Source: Spinacia oleracea
Taxonomy: Eukaryota; Streptophyta; Magnoliopsida; Caryophyllales; Amaranthaceae
Direction of reading: 5' to 3'
NCBI RefSeq assembly: GCF_020520425.1
Contig: NC_079487.1
Coordinates: forward strand, 12,447,501 to 12,511,500
DNA: 64,000 bases
Below, piece after piece: positions 1 to 12,872 of the stretch (position 1 is its first letter; each line of letters opens with the position of its first letter). The notes below the pieces were generated by a model. The model did not search any database. It was given only the letters and a program-made list of their open reading frames with translations, and was not told the DNA's origin. The position numbers and the translations under genes were made by a program.

Positions 1-1149
1 AGCAATAAAACAGAGTTGTTTATATTAATGAGTTCTTCATTGAACTTGGGTGGATCACATGTCTGCTAACTTGATGATTCTTCATTGCAAAATGCGTAGA
101 ACCACTATCGAAGTAAGAAAGACTAGATCACATAATAAACAAACTCAAAAGATCTTATCATCATATCTCGAAGAACATTCAATGAAAAGGATATTAAGAT
201 TGGCAAAGCATGATAACTAAACCTATGCAACAAGTGAGAAGCAACACTCACGTTGTAGCACTGGAAATCAAACATAGCTTTGAATTCCATGAAATGTTTT
301 AAAGATGGGTTAGAGGCCCATGGTTGTAAAACATTGGGGTTGAACATTTATCATATATGAAATGTGTTTTCATATTCCATTTAATCTTGGTTTAGTATTA
401 AATGATGAGTCCCTTCAATTTGACAATATATTCAAGATAGACTGTCAGGACCAGTCCTGTGACTAAGAAATGTCTATCAAGTGAACTTGAATGTCAAAAG
501 TTGAAAATGGTCCCTAGTCGGAGTTTTCTATAAAATTGGACGCATAGAAAACGTTAGACGACTAGAATGCAAGATGACTAGTAGTTCTGTTTCTTGAACT
601 ATGTGGACATGGCAATGTCATAATCATTTACATAGATACTTACTTTGGGAAGACTAGTATCGGACAAGACCTATGAAACTTTACTGTAAGAGATGAAAGT
701 CTGTCATAAGTAAATTTCATTAAATTATTAGACACTAAATCCTCAATACCTGAGTGATTTGAGATTACTTGTTTGAGAACTGGTTGCTTTGACGTTGACC
801 AACCGTCGCACCGTAAAAGGAGGCTATAAAGGCAACGCTCAGGTAATCACCTATCAAACGAAGTCTAATCTCAAGATCGCAAGATTGGGATTGTCCTCCC
901 ATAAATCGGGATGAGATGCTTAAAAGTTGTACAAGGCCACTCGGAGAGCTAGAAACTGTGAAATGCATGGCCGTGCTCGGATGAATCATAGGCTATGATT
1001 ATCTGTTTATTTGATCAGTTGAACTCTGAAACCGAGGAACACCTCTGGACATAATAAGGATGACAACTCTTACCTTATGTTCAAGAGCAAGCATCGAGCG
1101 ACAAAGGAATTAGAAAATGCACACTTGTCCCTAAGGACAAGTGGGAGAC
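1..1149 (+). mobile_element. 3' internal end of a copia-like element (element 1)
   Basis: This is the last part of the internal region of a plus-strand copia-like element whose 5' half lies outside the window. The sequence matches 45345-46493 on the plus strand and, reverse-complemented, 5534-6690. The first ~130 bases correspond to the end of a decayed RNase H domain. The rest has no long open frame. A polypurine tract, AAGTGGGAGAC at 1139-1149, sits directly against the 3' LTR. Decay is general, so no protein should be expected from this copy. Confidence 0.8.
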
Positions 1150-2576
1150 TGAAGGAAATGATGCCCTTGGTCCAAGTATGCATTCTATGTTAAGTCTAAT
1201 AAATGCGGTTCAGTATTAATTAACAAGTTAATAATTCAGTGAGATCAAGTGAGCTGAATGCCTAGCTAGAGGCCGCTTCAGTTCAAGTGGAATTAATGAT
1301 ATCAATCCACAGCTTACTCTTGACTGAACCCGTAGGGTCACACAAATAGTACGTAAACGGATCAAGTATTTAATGGCATTAAATACTCTATCTATGGATA
1401 TTCGGAATCGACGGATCTTGGTTTCAGTGGGAGCTGAGATCGTCACAGGCAAGAAATGAATACTCCGGAAACGATGATATTGCCGGAAACGGAAATATGG
1501 ATCGTATCGGAAATATAAATATTATCCAAGTCGTAGATGTTGCCGGAAACGGAAACATGGTACGTATCGGAAAATATTATCGGAAATGGAAATATTACCA
1601 GAATCGGAAATATTGCCAGAAACGGAAATATTGTCAGAATCGGAAATATTACTGGAATCGGAAAATAATTCCGGAAACGGAAATATTAAATATTTGTTCG
1701 AAACGGAAATTAATTCCGGAATCGGAAATGTTAAATATTGTTCGTATCGGAAATGAATTCCGGAATCGGAAATTTAATCGGAAGCGTATCGTACGAATAA
1801 GCATCGGACGAGGCCTGCCGGACGAGGGCCCAGCACGAAGCCAGGCCATCGCCCAGCAAGCCAAGCGCGCCACACAAACAGCCACGCCAGGCCCAGCGCA
1901 AGGCCAGGCCCAGCAGGCCGTGGCAGCGCGCACAGCGCGCACAGCGCGCGCGGATGCTTGCGTGGGCTTGTGGCTCGCGCAGGCCTCGCTGCGTGGGCTG
2001 CTGCTCGCACGCACGCATGGGCGGCCCATCAAGGCTGCCGTGTGTGTGTGCGTAAGTGTTTGTGTTCGTGCACGTTTCCTAAAACGTGCAGAGTTCGGTT
2101 AATGATTAAATTCCTAATTCTATTTGATAAATTAATTAAATTAGAGTTCTTGTAGGATTCTAGGTTTAATTAATTTGTATCTGAATAGGATTCCAATTCC
2201 CTTTCCATAACCCTATAAATATGTGGCCTGGGTTCACAATTTATAACGAGTTTCAAAGTATTCAAAGTGAGTTTTTGAGAGAAAAATCCAGCCACACATC
2301 TTGCTCAAAAGTGCCGAAAATTCTAGTACCTTAAGGGCGATTCTAGTTGGTCAATCTTAAGGCAAATCCGGACGTGCTGTGGACTATCTACGGAGGGACG
2401 ACACTTGGAGTCCTAAAGACTTGTTCTTGCTCGGTTCGGGCGCAGCTAGGGAGGGCACGCAACAAAGAGTATGCATCTAAATTATGCTATATGATTATGT
2501 GTAAATAATATGTATTCCTGGGTTAATGGTTGTTTCCGCATGATTTATGTAATATCATATGTATCATAACCTAACA
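1150..2576 (+). repeat. 3' LTR of copia-like element 1 (LTR A)
   Basis: The LTR begins TGAAGGAAATGATGCCC and ends CATAACCTAACA, giving the TG...CA ends of an LTR, 1,427 bp long. It is one of five LTRs of one family here, the others being at 4100, 12873, 30919 and 46494. Internally it has an array of degenerate GGAAATATT-type units around TTCCGGAA (about 1460-1795), then a G+C-rich tract (about 1800-2080), then a TATA box. It shares diagnostic indels with the LTR at 30919 and differs from the other three, for example lacking the TTATACAAG stretch near its start. The next bases are AGTAA of an older gypsy LTR. Confidence 0.85.
2214..2220 (+). promoter_or_regulatory. TATA box of LTR A
   Basis: TATAAAT lies downstream of the G+C-rich tract. 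The equivalent position in the sister LTRs carries TATAAATA (31916-31923 and 47581 plus, 4452-4459 minus). This is the expected position of the retroelement core promoter, with the R region starting shortly after it. The assignment rests on position and conservation only. Confidence 0.55.
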
Positions 2577-3880
2577 AGTAACTGCCGGAAACGGTAGCTT
2601 CTAAAAGTGGCAAATCATAAAGGATAGAAACCTGTCAGAATTAGGTGTTGCATTCCAACATAAATCCTAAATGAGATAGAAAACTGCGAGAATCCTATTC
2701 CTAATATGATTCGGAAATAAGAGTTAACGTATTAATTAAACTCATAACGAACCTAGAGTTCGTAAAGGGCCCAGATGCATTTCGTCGTAAATTGATACGC
2801 ACCAAATAACTCGGATTAAGTCTCTTAATGAACTCCGTACTCTAGAGTCCAATCTGACAAAGAATTCTGCCAGACCCTATTTTCAACGCCCAGCCCTGGG
2901 CGCCGAAATCTTTGACGCCCAGAGCTGGGCGCCGAAAATACCTGGGACGGATTCTTTTCCTAATCCGTTTCGTATTCAAATTCCTGAAAAACTATCTTTC
3001 TACGCCACTTTTTCCTATAAATAGACCCCTAAGTTCGACGTGAAAAGGACACAACACACAATTCATATTATGAGTATTGACTCCAACCCTTGGCCTAAGC
3101 CTCACGCTGCGAAATTGTTCACACGTTCTGTCGCAATCGATCCATAAATCGAACAGAACGTATCCTATCCCATAATTTGAGATTCGTTAAATAAAAAGGA
3201 GAAATAGCAAAGTCAAAGTGGTTAGTTTTCTGAGAACCGTGACGCACCTCTCAAGGGTGCGTCGTAATGTGCCCCCTTCTCGATGATTTAATTGCTTTCC
3301 TCGCCCTTTTCATGAACTGTTAAACTAACTAAATCTGATTGTTCTACCACGCCTAACAAATATAATATTTTTGGGAAATTGGATTATCATGCTAGGTCCC
3401 TCAATGCTATTTAAATCAGATAATCGCGATCGATCTAGTATTATATGTTGCATATTGCTAAAATCAACTCAGATTAGTTTAATAGTTAACGCATGTCCCT
3501 TCTATTATTTATGCTGAGCTAGTAAGGATATCCTGCCTCTGGAGTTATCGACGAGCGAGTACTCCTCTCGGTAGTTACAGTCCCCCGAACCCTCAATCTC
3601 TACCTTGCGGGTGTATGTTGAGAGATCCCCACACCAGGGATCACAAGGGAACCTACGACCGTCGTGGTCAAACATAATTGCACTCCCTTTATGTCACGAT
3701 AACCGGGTTTTGTCAGTTTTTCTCATTGTCGTTAAAAACTGAATGGCGACTCCTATATTACTAGTCAATTGGGTGTAAACTCACAGGAAATCCAATTACA
3801 CTTGATTGAATAAAAAGAATCGTCACACCCACGAGGGACGAGGTCACGCATTAGCCTCGCGCTTTTTCGACCCCCTCACA
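2577..3880 (+). repeat. Tat-type gypsy LTR, 5'-truncated by copia element 1
   Basis: This aligns along its whole length with the 5' LTR at 48651-49953. Shared features are AGTAACTGCC at the start, the inverted motif CGCCCAG..CTGGGCGCC, TATAAATA at 3016-3023, the block around GACGCACCTCTCAAGGGTGC, and the end CGACCCCCTCACA. Compared with the complete LTR it lacks the first 161 bases, and the break is exactly where copia LTR A begins, so copia element 1 inserted into it. No primer binding site follows, so this is a solo LTR or the 3' LTR of a mostly absent element. Confidence 0.85.
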
Positions 3881-4099
3881 CACTTCACCGTCTGCAAGCC
3901 AAGGATCACTCCAAACGTTAACTCGAGAACCATTACCAATACGCCATAAAGTCCCTTCTTTGATTAGCGCTTTAGAACGTCAGACACTCCTTCAATATTA
4001 ACTACTCGCATACCCCAATGAAGACTCAAGAAAAGAGCTTTTTGAGTAATATTTTGACTTCATAACTCTCCCAAGAAGTGCACCCCCTAGTAACCAAAT
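3881..4099 (-). pseudogene. LINE (L1-type) ORF2 fragment, distal part
   Basis: Read on the minus strand, this translates to residues typical of the region after the reverse transcriptase of plant L1 LINEs: a KYYSKSSFLESSLGY-like stretch, then an IGNG...VWSDPW motif further on, with stops and a frame change between. It is the continuation of the LINE piece at 14320-14925. The two pieces are separated by the copia element at 4100-14319, and the reading frame runs across the junction once a single copy of the CAAAT duplication is counted. The gypsy LTR ending at 3880 cuts it off. Confidence 0.75.
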
Positions 4100-5533
4100 T
4101 GTTAGGTTATGACAAATATAAAAACATATATTTCATGCGGAAAAACCATAAAGCCAGGAATCCAAATTAATTGCCACATAACAATTAGCATAATTTATGA
4201 TGCATACATTTGTAGCGTGCCCTTCCTAGCTGCTCTTGAACCGAACAAGAACAAGTTTAGGACTCCAAGTGTAGTCCCTCCGTAGATAGTCCACAGCACG
4301 TCCGGATCTGCCTTAGATTCAATTAACTACAATTTAGCCTAAGGTATTATTTTATTCGGTTATAATTTTGTGGCAAATTATTAACTTTAGTTTTTAACTT
4401 AAAACTATATGAATACTTTTTGATGTGTTATAAATTGTGATTGCCATCACCTATTTATAGGGTAGGATTTATCGGAACTAGAAACCTACTAGGATTCAAC
4501 TTGTCTAATCTTATTAAAATTAGATACTAATTAAATCTATTCATTTAGTGTTTAACTAAACAACTAGTTCTAGTAGTTTTAGGAAAATAGTATAATCGGA
4601 TAAATCCTAGAAGCTTAAGGATTCGTAACATGCACGAACACACCAACACGCACGAACAGCCCACGAAGGGCATGCCCGCGCGCGCAGTGGGCTGGCTCGG
4701 CCCAGCAGCTGCAACGCAACCCACAAGGGGCGCGCCAGCTTGCTGGCCTTGCCACACGCTGGGCCTGGCCTTGCGTGCTTCTTGGCTGGGCCTTGCGTGT
4801 CTTGGCGGACTGCTGGCTCGCTTTGCTGTGCGCGGGCTTTGCTAGGCGCAGGCCTGGCTTCGTGTTGGGCCTTGCGTCTAGCAAGCTTGTCCGATGTTTA
4901 TTTCGTAGGACGCGCTTCCGATTAATTTTCCGATTCGAACATTTAAAATTTCCGCTTCCGGAATTAATTTCCGTTTCGAACAAATATTTAATATTTCCGA
5001 TTCCGGAATTATTTTCTGATTCCGATAATATTTCCGATTCCGACAATATTTTCGTTTCCGACAATATTTCCGATTCCGGTAATATTTCCATTTCCGATAA
5101 TATTTTCCGATACGTACCATGTTTCCGTTTCCGGCAACATCTACGACTTGGATAATATTTATATTTCCGATACGATCCGTATTTTCGTTTCCGGCAATAT
5201 CATCGTTTCCGGAGTATTCATCATTTGCCTTTTGACGATTTCAGCTCCAACTGGAATCGAGATCCGTCGATTCCGAATATCCATAAATGGAGTATTTAAT
5301 TCCCTTAAATACTTGATCCGTTCACGTATTATTTGTGTAACCTTACGGGTTCAGTCAAGAGTAAGTTGTGGATTAATATTATTAATTCCACTTGAACTGA
5401 AGAAGCCTCTAGCTAGGCATACAGTTCACTTGATCTCACTGAATTATTAACTTGTATAATTAATTAATACTGAACCGCATTTATTAGACTTAGCATTGAA
5501 TGCATACTTGGACCAAGGGCATTATTTCCTTCA
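4100..5533 (-). repeat. 3' LTR of copia-like element 2 (LTR B)
   Basis: On the minus strand it starts TGAAGGAAATAATGCCC and ends CATAACCTAACA, 1,434 bp. It has the same order as the other LTRs: degenerate GGAAATATT/TTCCGGAA array (4915-5215), G+C-rich tract (4640-4900), then TATA box (4452-4459). The internal polypurine tract, read as GTCTCCCACTT on the plus strand, lies at 5534-5544. It belongs to the same subfamily as the LTRs at 12873 and 46494. Confidence 0.88.
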
Positions 5534-6399
5534 GTCTCCCACTTGTCCTTAGGGACAAGTGTGCATTGCCTAATTCCTTTGTCGCTTGATGCTTGCTCAT
5601 GAACATAAGGTAAGAGTTTTCATCCTTATTATGTCCAGAGGTATTTCTCGGTTTCAAAGTTCAACTGATCAAATAAACAAATAATTATAGCCTATGATTC
5701 ATCTGAGCACGGCCTTGCATTTTACAGTTTCTAGCTCTCCTAATGGCCTTGTACAACTTTCAGCATCTCATCCCGATTTATGGGAGGACAATCCCAATCT
5801 TGCGATCTTGAGATTAGACTTTGTTTGATAAGTGATTACCCGAGCGTTGCCGTTATAGCCTCCTTTTACGGTGCGACGGTTGACAACGTCAAAGTAACCA
5901 GTTCTCAAACAAGTAATCTCAAATCACTCAGGTATTGAGGATTGGTGTCTAATAATTTTAATGAAATTTACTTATGACCGATTTTCATCTCTTACTGTAA
6001 AGTTTCATAGGTCTGTCCGATACTAGTCTTCTCAAAGTAAGTATCTATGCAAATGATTGCAACATTGCCATGTCCTCATAGTTCAAGAAACAGAACTACT
6101 AGTCATCTTGCATTCTAGTCGTCTAGCATTTTCTATGCGTCCATCTTTATAGAAAACTTCCTACCAGGGACCTTTTTCAACTTTTGACATTCAAGTTCAC
6201 TTGATAGACATTTCTTAGTCACAGGACTGGTCCTGACAATCTATCTTGAATATATTGTCAAATTGAAAGGACTCATCATTTAATACTAAACCAAGATTAA
6301 ATGGAATATAAAAATACATTTCATATATGATAAATGTTCAACCCCAATGTTTTACAACCATGGGCCTCTAACCCATCTTTAAAATAGTTCATGGATTTC

Positions 6400-6780
6400 A
6401 AAGCTATGCTTGATTTCCAGTGCTACAATGTGATTGTTGCTTCTCACTTGTTGCATAGGTTTAGTTATCATGCTTTGCCAATCTTAATATCCCTTTCATC
6501 GAATGTTCTTCGAGATAGGATGATAAGATCTTTTGATTATGTTTATTTTGTGATCTAGTCTTTCTTACTTTGATAGTGGTTCTAAGCATTTTGCAATGAA
6601 GAACCATCAAGTCAGCAGACATGTGATCTACCCAAGTTCAGTGAAGAACTCTCTAACATAAACAACTCTGTTTCATTGCTTCTTAGGCAATAATTACTTT
6701 TACTTCAACTGTTTAGGTTGCTAGTGATGCTTTGTTTGGATTTACTTATCCAAGCAGTTCATAGATACATGGATGAGTTT
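6400..6780 (-). pseudogene. Decayed copia RNase H region
   Basis: The minus-strand sequence corresponds to the C-terminal part of copia RNase H, with recognisable remnants around an EAxK-type alpha-helix and the following basic end, but with stops and indels. The same region occurs at 45230-45480 on the plus strand and at the window start. No function is expected. Confidence 0.5.
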
Positions 6781-7589
6781 CCATCTGTATATTAGAACAT
6801 AAAAATTAATATTTAAATTTCCCACGCAATAACTCATGGTCTTTAATCCATGTTGCCATTTCAAAACACGATGCTCTGTAGCTCGTCCTTGCCAATGGTT
6901 AACTCCAAAGGGTCTTTAATCCTTTGCTTTATACTATTTAGCATATCTTTATTTCTTTGAATCAAGAACTATTCCTATGTACCTTTTCAAGTACCATAAG
7001 TTTTTCTTGATCTCAATCTAGTTGATCTTTACTTAGATCAATAGAGATTGGTATATGTTCTTCATGCCTAAAGCCATACGATACATTTTTGGCGATCCTT
7101 ATATTATATCATACATGATAAATTTTTTTGCAGAATAATTCCCAATTGAATTCTATTCATGTAACTTTAGCTCATCCAATTTCAGTAGATACTAAATCCA
7201 ACTAAATTCTTTGACATATAATATAGGTTAAGAATCTCATTTAGATCCTTTGATGTTTAACTTAGTAAATGCTTATACATAGTTCAAACATTCTTTACTT
7301 AGATTTATTCATATGGGTCAAATATCTCCTAAGGAGTCTTTCGTGTTTGATTTAGTAAATGCCATTACTTAATCCAAAACAATATTCTAAGATCTTTGTA
7401 AATAGATCTTAATACCCAGGATGTACTAAGTTTTGCCTTGGTCCATCATGGATGAATAATTTCAAATCTAAGTCATTAGCATTTGAATGTTATTTCACAA
7501 TAGAGAGATATGTGTGTGATACACATAGGACCAATTAAGTTTTACGTACTCCCACTAAACTTCTGATATATGTATAAGAATCATGTACA

Positions 7590-8010
7590 TTTTATGAAAC
7601 TAAAGTACTTATTAGTCTCACTAAAATACAGTTCCAATTCCCAATTGCTTGCTTAAATCTGTACTTAGATTTCATAAGCTAGCTTTCCTTTTCAAGTATT
7701 TATTTGGATCTACAAATCCTATGACATGCCATGTACATAGTTTCTTCCAACATTTGATTGAGGAAGATGTTTTGTCATCCAATTGCCATATGTACCAATA
7801 TGCAATCATTGCTTGAATTATAGACTTGAGAATTACGATTATGCATGAGGTTTCAACACAATCCACGCCATGAATTTGCTTCTAACCTTTAGCAACTAAT
7901 CTAGATTTTTGTGAAGACACAATTTCATATTTGATGATTTTTATCCTTAAAACCAATTTGCAACCAATAGGTGTGAAACTATTCTTGCAAATCAACAAAA
8001 TTTCAATTTT
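7590..8010 (-). pseudogene. Decayed copia reverse transcriptase
   Basis: On the minus strand, remnants of the copia RT core appear in order: an LVAKGYKQ-like block, a DCVET block with LKSIIQAMIAYWYIWQLDDKT, GFVDPNKY, and a KSKYRFKQA block matching the family's KSIYGLKQA. Stops and frame changes interrupt it. The copy at 37060-37500 shares several of these departures, including the same stop after the KASL residues. This points to amplification of an already broken template. Confidence 0.7.
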
Positions 8011-11000
8011 GTCATCAAAACATTAATTATGTTTTATGGCCTTTAACCATTTAAAACATTGAGTCTATATATGGCCTCTAACCATTTTAGGGAATCTGGG
8101 TTTCGTCATAGCTTTCTTATAAGTCACAAACTCATTAATCTACATGATAATAGTTTGACTGCAAGTTGTAGGTTTCTTCACTATCTAATAGAAGAATCTC
8201 ATAGTTTCAGTGACCTGAACTCTATGCCTACTTGGGTGTAGAACATCAAACAATAGAATATCAATAGCCACTTGAAAGTCCTTTGAATATTATGTTCTCC
8301 TTGAAGCATTTGTAAAGTCTTCTAAGAGATGTCTATTCTTTAAAGCCACTTCTAAAGTCCTTAAAGAATAAGTGTTTGGATTCTAAAGAACTTTGAAAAG
8401 CCTCCGAAATGTCGTTTTATGTTTGTTGTTCGCCTCAAAGACTTTTGAGGTCTATTTTCTCCCACTTGTCATTTTGGAAACGAATCTCCAAAAGGACATT
8501 ATTTCGAGCAAAAAAACATTATATTCTCAAAAATTCGTGGTAGAAACAATACCCTTGTGTCTCATTTGAATAAATCACAATGAAACATATATCTAGACTT
8601 GGACCTTAGTTTGTCGAATAACAAACCCTAAGCTCCCACTGAGTTTAGCAACTCTTTAGATATATATTATTGAAAAGATATTCTGAAATTATTTTTCAAT
8701 AGCTTTGACGAATTTGGTTTAGTTTGGTGGTAGTTGAGCATTTTGTTTTTACTCAAAGTTTTTATGATTGATCATTGATCGAATCAAGTACTAATTGACT
8801 TCGATCATTCCAACTTAGATATGCCATATATTATGGAGCTAGATCGTGAAAGTACAAACAATCATTGATGATCATTTTTGGTCTCAAGTAATCATTAACA
8901 TGATCTATCCTAGATCTTTATGATTTCTTACCAAGTGGACGTTTTTATACTTTTCTATGAATCTTTGAACTAGCCAAACAGATTCAAATTTATATCACTT
9001 TGAGTAAATAAATCCATATTAACTCAAAACCATGTGAAATAATAAAGTCATAAAATCTTTTTTTAGCTTTGAACTCTATTGTCTAGGTGTTCTAACAATA
9101 GTTCATATCTTTTGTTACTTTCAACAAGTAAGACTTAGATTGTCTTGAATGATCTAGAAATCAATCAACTTTCAAAAGTCCATCAAAATAGAGCTTTAGA
9201 ATGTTAACTTGTTGATATGGTCTAAGCAACAATACCAAAGATTAGTGGAACTCAAATCAAGGGGTTGATTTGAACCTAGTAAAGTTCTTATTGTTAAAGA
9301 ATTGTTTGTTTTAATCAAGCATACATGACTCATCCCGTAAGTGAACATTTCATTCAAATAAACAAACAAACGTCGTTTTTGTTTTTCTTGAATGTGAGTC
9401 TTTCTGTGTTTGAAGCAGAAATTTAGGTATGCTGATTATGGAACAAAATAGCCATTAAGTTACAGCCTTTGAAAGGACTTAAAACAAACTAGATGACCCT
9501 ACAACTAATGTAGCATTGCCATGCTTCATTTCCCACTTGTAGGTCATTAGTGTATCCTAGCTTCCATTGTTTGAGTTATTACCGAAGTAAGAATCTCAAG
9601 TGGTATATGATACCAAGGAAGTTTGATTGCTAGGTCACTTCTATTTAAACATAAACTTATAAAAATGGAATTGTAAATTACTTTCATTTGTTCCTTGTTA
9701 TCCTATTTCTTGTACCTTTTCTTTTAGTCCTAAGAATTGACTTCTCTAGTGTTGAATTTTATACTTTTTTAGACATGTCCAATGTCACTCCAACAAAGTT
9801 CTTACCATTTTATTTATGTTGAATATTTTCTTCAACTAGATGATCTTACCAGAAGCTTCTAAAGTTCTCTAAGCATCGATCTATTCGAATGTCTAGGGAC
9901 TAGACTCATTCGAGAATTAAATGGAAAAAGATATTAGGTTGTTAACCATTGGTAAAGCTGACCGTTTAAACTCAATGCTTTATGATCTCAAAACTACATT
10001 GTATTTTGAATTCACAAGCACCAATCGGTTTGCCATTCGACTTTGATACTCGAAAACAACCATAAAAGTCTCTAAAAGAAACGTACATTTTAAATTGCTC
10101 ATTTTCTCTCATTTCCGTGAATCGTTCTTGGATTCACTACCAATCGAGGAAATTTACTGCTACTTTTCTAAAAGGATTTACTGCAGTGCAAGATATTTAA
10201 TTATAAATAATAATTAAAACATACATTGAAGCATGCAAAGTCTAAACATTTATCATGAGTAATAACTTGAAAATTAAAGCAATCATGCAATTTAAACAAG
10301 TCATAAGCATTTTATTCGAATTTATTATTCCGGCAGGTGTGAATAAAATGAATCCAAGATCCTTAAATCATTGAAGAATTAAGCACATTATGTATTTAGA
10401 CTCAATTCTAAAATATTTTAGGTAAGCAAAGCCTTTGCTAATAGTCCAGAAACTACTCTTGGTTGATAGGTACGTCTAAGAACTTATTAGGTAAACCTAT
10501 CTCATTTGCCACGACATAAAAGGACTCCTTACTTATATCATTGAGTTTCACCAAAACTAACATGTACTCACAATTATTTGTGTACCTTACCCCTTTAGGA
10601 TCAATAAGTAACACCTCGCTATGGCGGAAAACTATTACTAAGATTGATGTAAAGGTTATCCAAGTAAGTGTTATTTTGGCATGGCACCTTTTAACTCAAT
10701 TTTTAAAGTTTGGAACTTAAGGCTCTTACTATGTTGGTTAGATTTTAAGTGAACTAAAATCCTTAATCATGCAACATAATCAAGCCACAATCTCATGTAT
10801 AATTAAGACATATTTAAAGCAATAAATAACTTAAAGCATGCATAAGATATAAATGTGATCTAGAATGGCCCGACTTCATCTTGAAGCTTCAACTTCAAAC
10901 TCCGTCTTGAAAATGGATTGGAAATCCGTCTTGAATTTCACCATGGGAGGCGCCATTTTCTTCAAATAGGATAAGCTATAATTGAAACTAATTACAACTA

Positions 11001-11659
11001 TTTGATGGTACGCAGACGATATTTATAGCAATAAAAATATTACATTCAAATTAATGGTACGCAGACCATATTTTCTATCCTATTTGGGTCATACTAGTCA
11101 ATTTCCATAACCTGCAAAACTGTACATTTACAATATACCATTCACCCATTAATTTATCAATGAATGACCCACATAGCTGGTTAGTAGAACATATTAGGCA
11201 TCACATAAATATTTGTAGCAATTAATCAAGGCTTCCAATAATCTACAAATTATTCAATCCTAATTAATTCTAATCGATTTGTTTTAACCTTAAAGTAATG
11301 TAGACCTAATCAAGAGTTTATGACTAAAACGCTCCCACTAAAACCAAGAAATTTACATGCTTTACTAATTTTAAACATAAAATTGTATTTCCTAGTCCAA
11401 CCGGAAACATACAAATTTAATTAAAATTTAAAGCTCATATAAATTATTATATGAATCCTTTAATTTATTTTCAGTTTATTAAATTAATTAATTTAAATTT
11501 AATCCAGGTTTTAATTTTAGTAAAATAATTAGTATAAATAAAATTTATAATAATTAAATTATTCAAAAGTAAAATCCGAGAAAAAATTAAATTACAAATT
11601 TTAAATTAAATTAAAATCGTTTTTCCAACTGAAAATCAAAATTAAATTAAAACGAACCA

Positions 11660-12060
11660 ATCGGGTCAAGACGAGGCCATGGGCTCGCGCCCATGCCTCG
11701 TCGAGTGCATGTAGCAGCATCGCCCCATGGGCTGCCCACTAGACTGATCGCATAGCAAGGCACGAGAAGCCACGCGTAGACGCAGCAAGCGAGCCAGCAA
11801 CACATACGCGCAGCAGCAGCTCGCTCGCTGTGGAGAGGCATCCCTCGCTGGGCGAGACAGCGCTCGCTGGTGCGGGGCAACGCTCGCTGCCCGCGCGCGC
11901 AGCCTCTGCTTGCTTGGTGCCTTGCTTCTCGCCCCACCCGCCCACTACTCGCAGCACTCGACGCAAGGCAGGGCTGCTGCCTTGCCCTCTCGTGCCACGC
12001 CCTTGCTCGCTGCATTGGTACCGCATGGGCGACGAGCTCCCTTGCTCGTCGTCGCATGCC
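11660..12060 (-). other. G+C-rich island in the copia 5' internal region
   Basis: About 400 bases rich in GCTCGC/GCGAGC and CTCGTC words lie in otherwise A+T-rich internal sequence, about 800 bases downstream of the primer binding site in element orientation. The equivalent island in the sister element is at 33060-33465. Several overlapping frames are open only because of base composition, and no domain is recognisable. The role is unknown; it could be a leader structure or captured host sequence. Confidence 0.6.
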
Positions 12061-12856
12061 CGCACTATACAACACCCCTTAAGGGTAACACTTAGCGTCC
12101 ATTGCTTTGTGCGTGCAAGATTCGTGAACGGATTTTATAAAAATCAAAACTTTATTATTTAAATTTATATACGAATTAATAAATCATATTAATTTCATAA
12201 ATTTAGGGCGAAAAATCGAAAATTTATTATTCAAATTAATTTCCGATCAAGTTTATTTTCATGGATTCAAATCTAGGTAATAAAATTTTAAAATTTTTCA
12301 AATTTAACAAATTTTATGGTGGTTTTTAATCATGGGTTCCTAATTAAATTGCTAATTAATTATGAAAATCAAATCAAATTCTAAATTATTCGAATTTCAA
12401 CAAATTAATTACAATTACAAATTAGGTTTGTATAATTAACAAGCTTAGGCATTAAAATTTTTAAACATATACAGTAGGTCAATCATAGATTCAAGATTTA
12501 CAAACAAGAATCGCAAATATTTAATATAACATCCTAAAAATTATAAATTTTGCGTTTGAAAAACTAAAACCTCCGAAAAGTCATAGTTAGGTTTCGAATT
12601 TGGGAATTCTGGGTTCGGCATGAAATCTTTGATTTTAGTCAAAATTTTAAAACGCCGTTTACATGCGAAATTCAATGTAACATTATACAATTCCAACCAT
12701 TATTGACTAAACTGCCGAAAATCTTGCGAACATATAATTAAATAATCACACGAATTTGCAATTAATTACAAAAATCGAAATTAATCACCCCTTTAATTCA
12801 TTGCAAATTTATAAAATTTAACCATGTTAACTATAATTGATTATGGAATTAATTAG

Positions 12857-12871
12857 AGGCTCGTGATACCA
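12857..12871 (-). other. Primer binding site of copia element 2
   Basis: On the minus strand this reads TGGTATCACGAGCCT directly after the 5' LTR. It resembles the usual copia initiator-methionine tRNA site TGGTATCAGAGC with one extra base. The same sequence follows the LTR ending at 32278. Confidence 0.75.
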
Positions 12872-12872
12872 C

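Noticed and set aside
1497-2102. 201-residue frame across LTR A, and similar frames in LTRs B to E
   Set aside because: Lysine/arginine/asparagine repeats followed by an Ala/Arg-rich part come from the GGAAATATT-type array and the G+C tract. Opposite-strand frames are equally long, and the position is inside an LTR.
8059-8241. Plus-strand frame with MASNHFRESGF, also seen in mirrored form at 36878-37084
   Set aside because: It lies antisense to the decayed copia internal region and is conserved only because the two elements are related.
11647-12162. Overlapping Ala/Arg-rich frames on both strands in the G+C island
   Set aside because: Few stops are expected at this base composition. No domain is visible, and frames are not kept in the sister island at 33060-33465.
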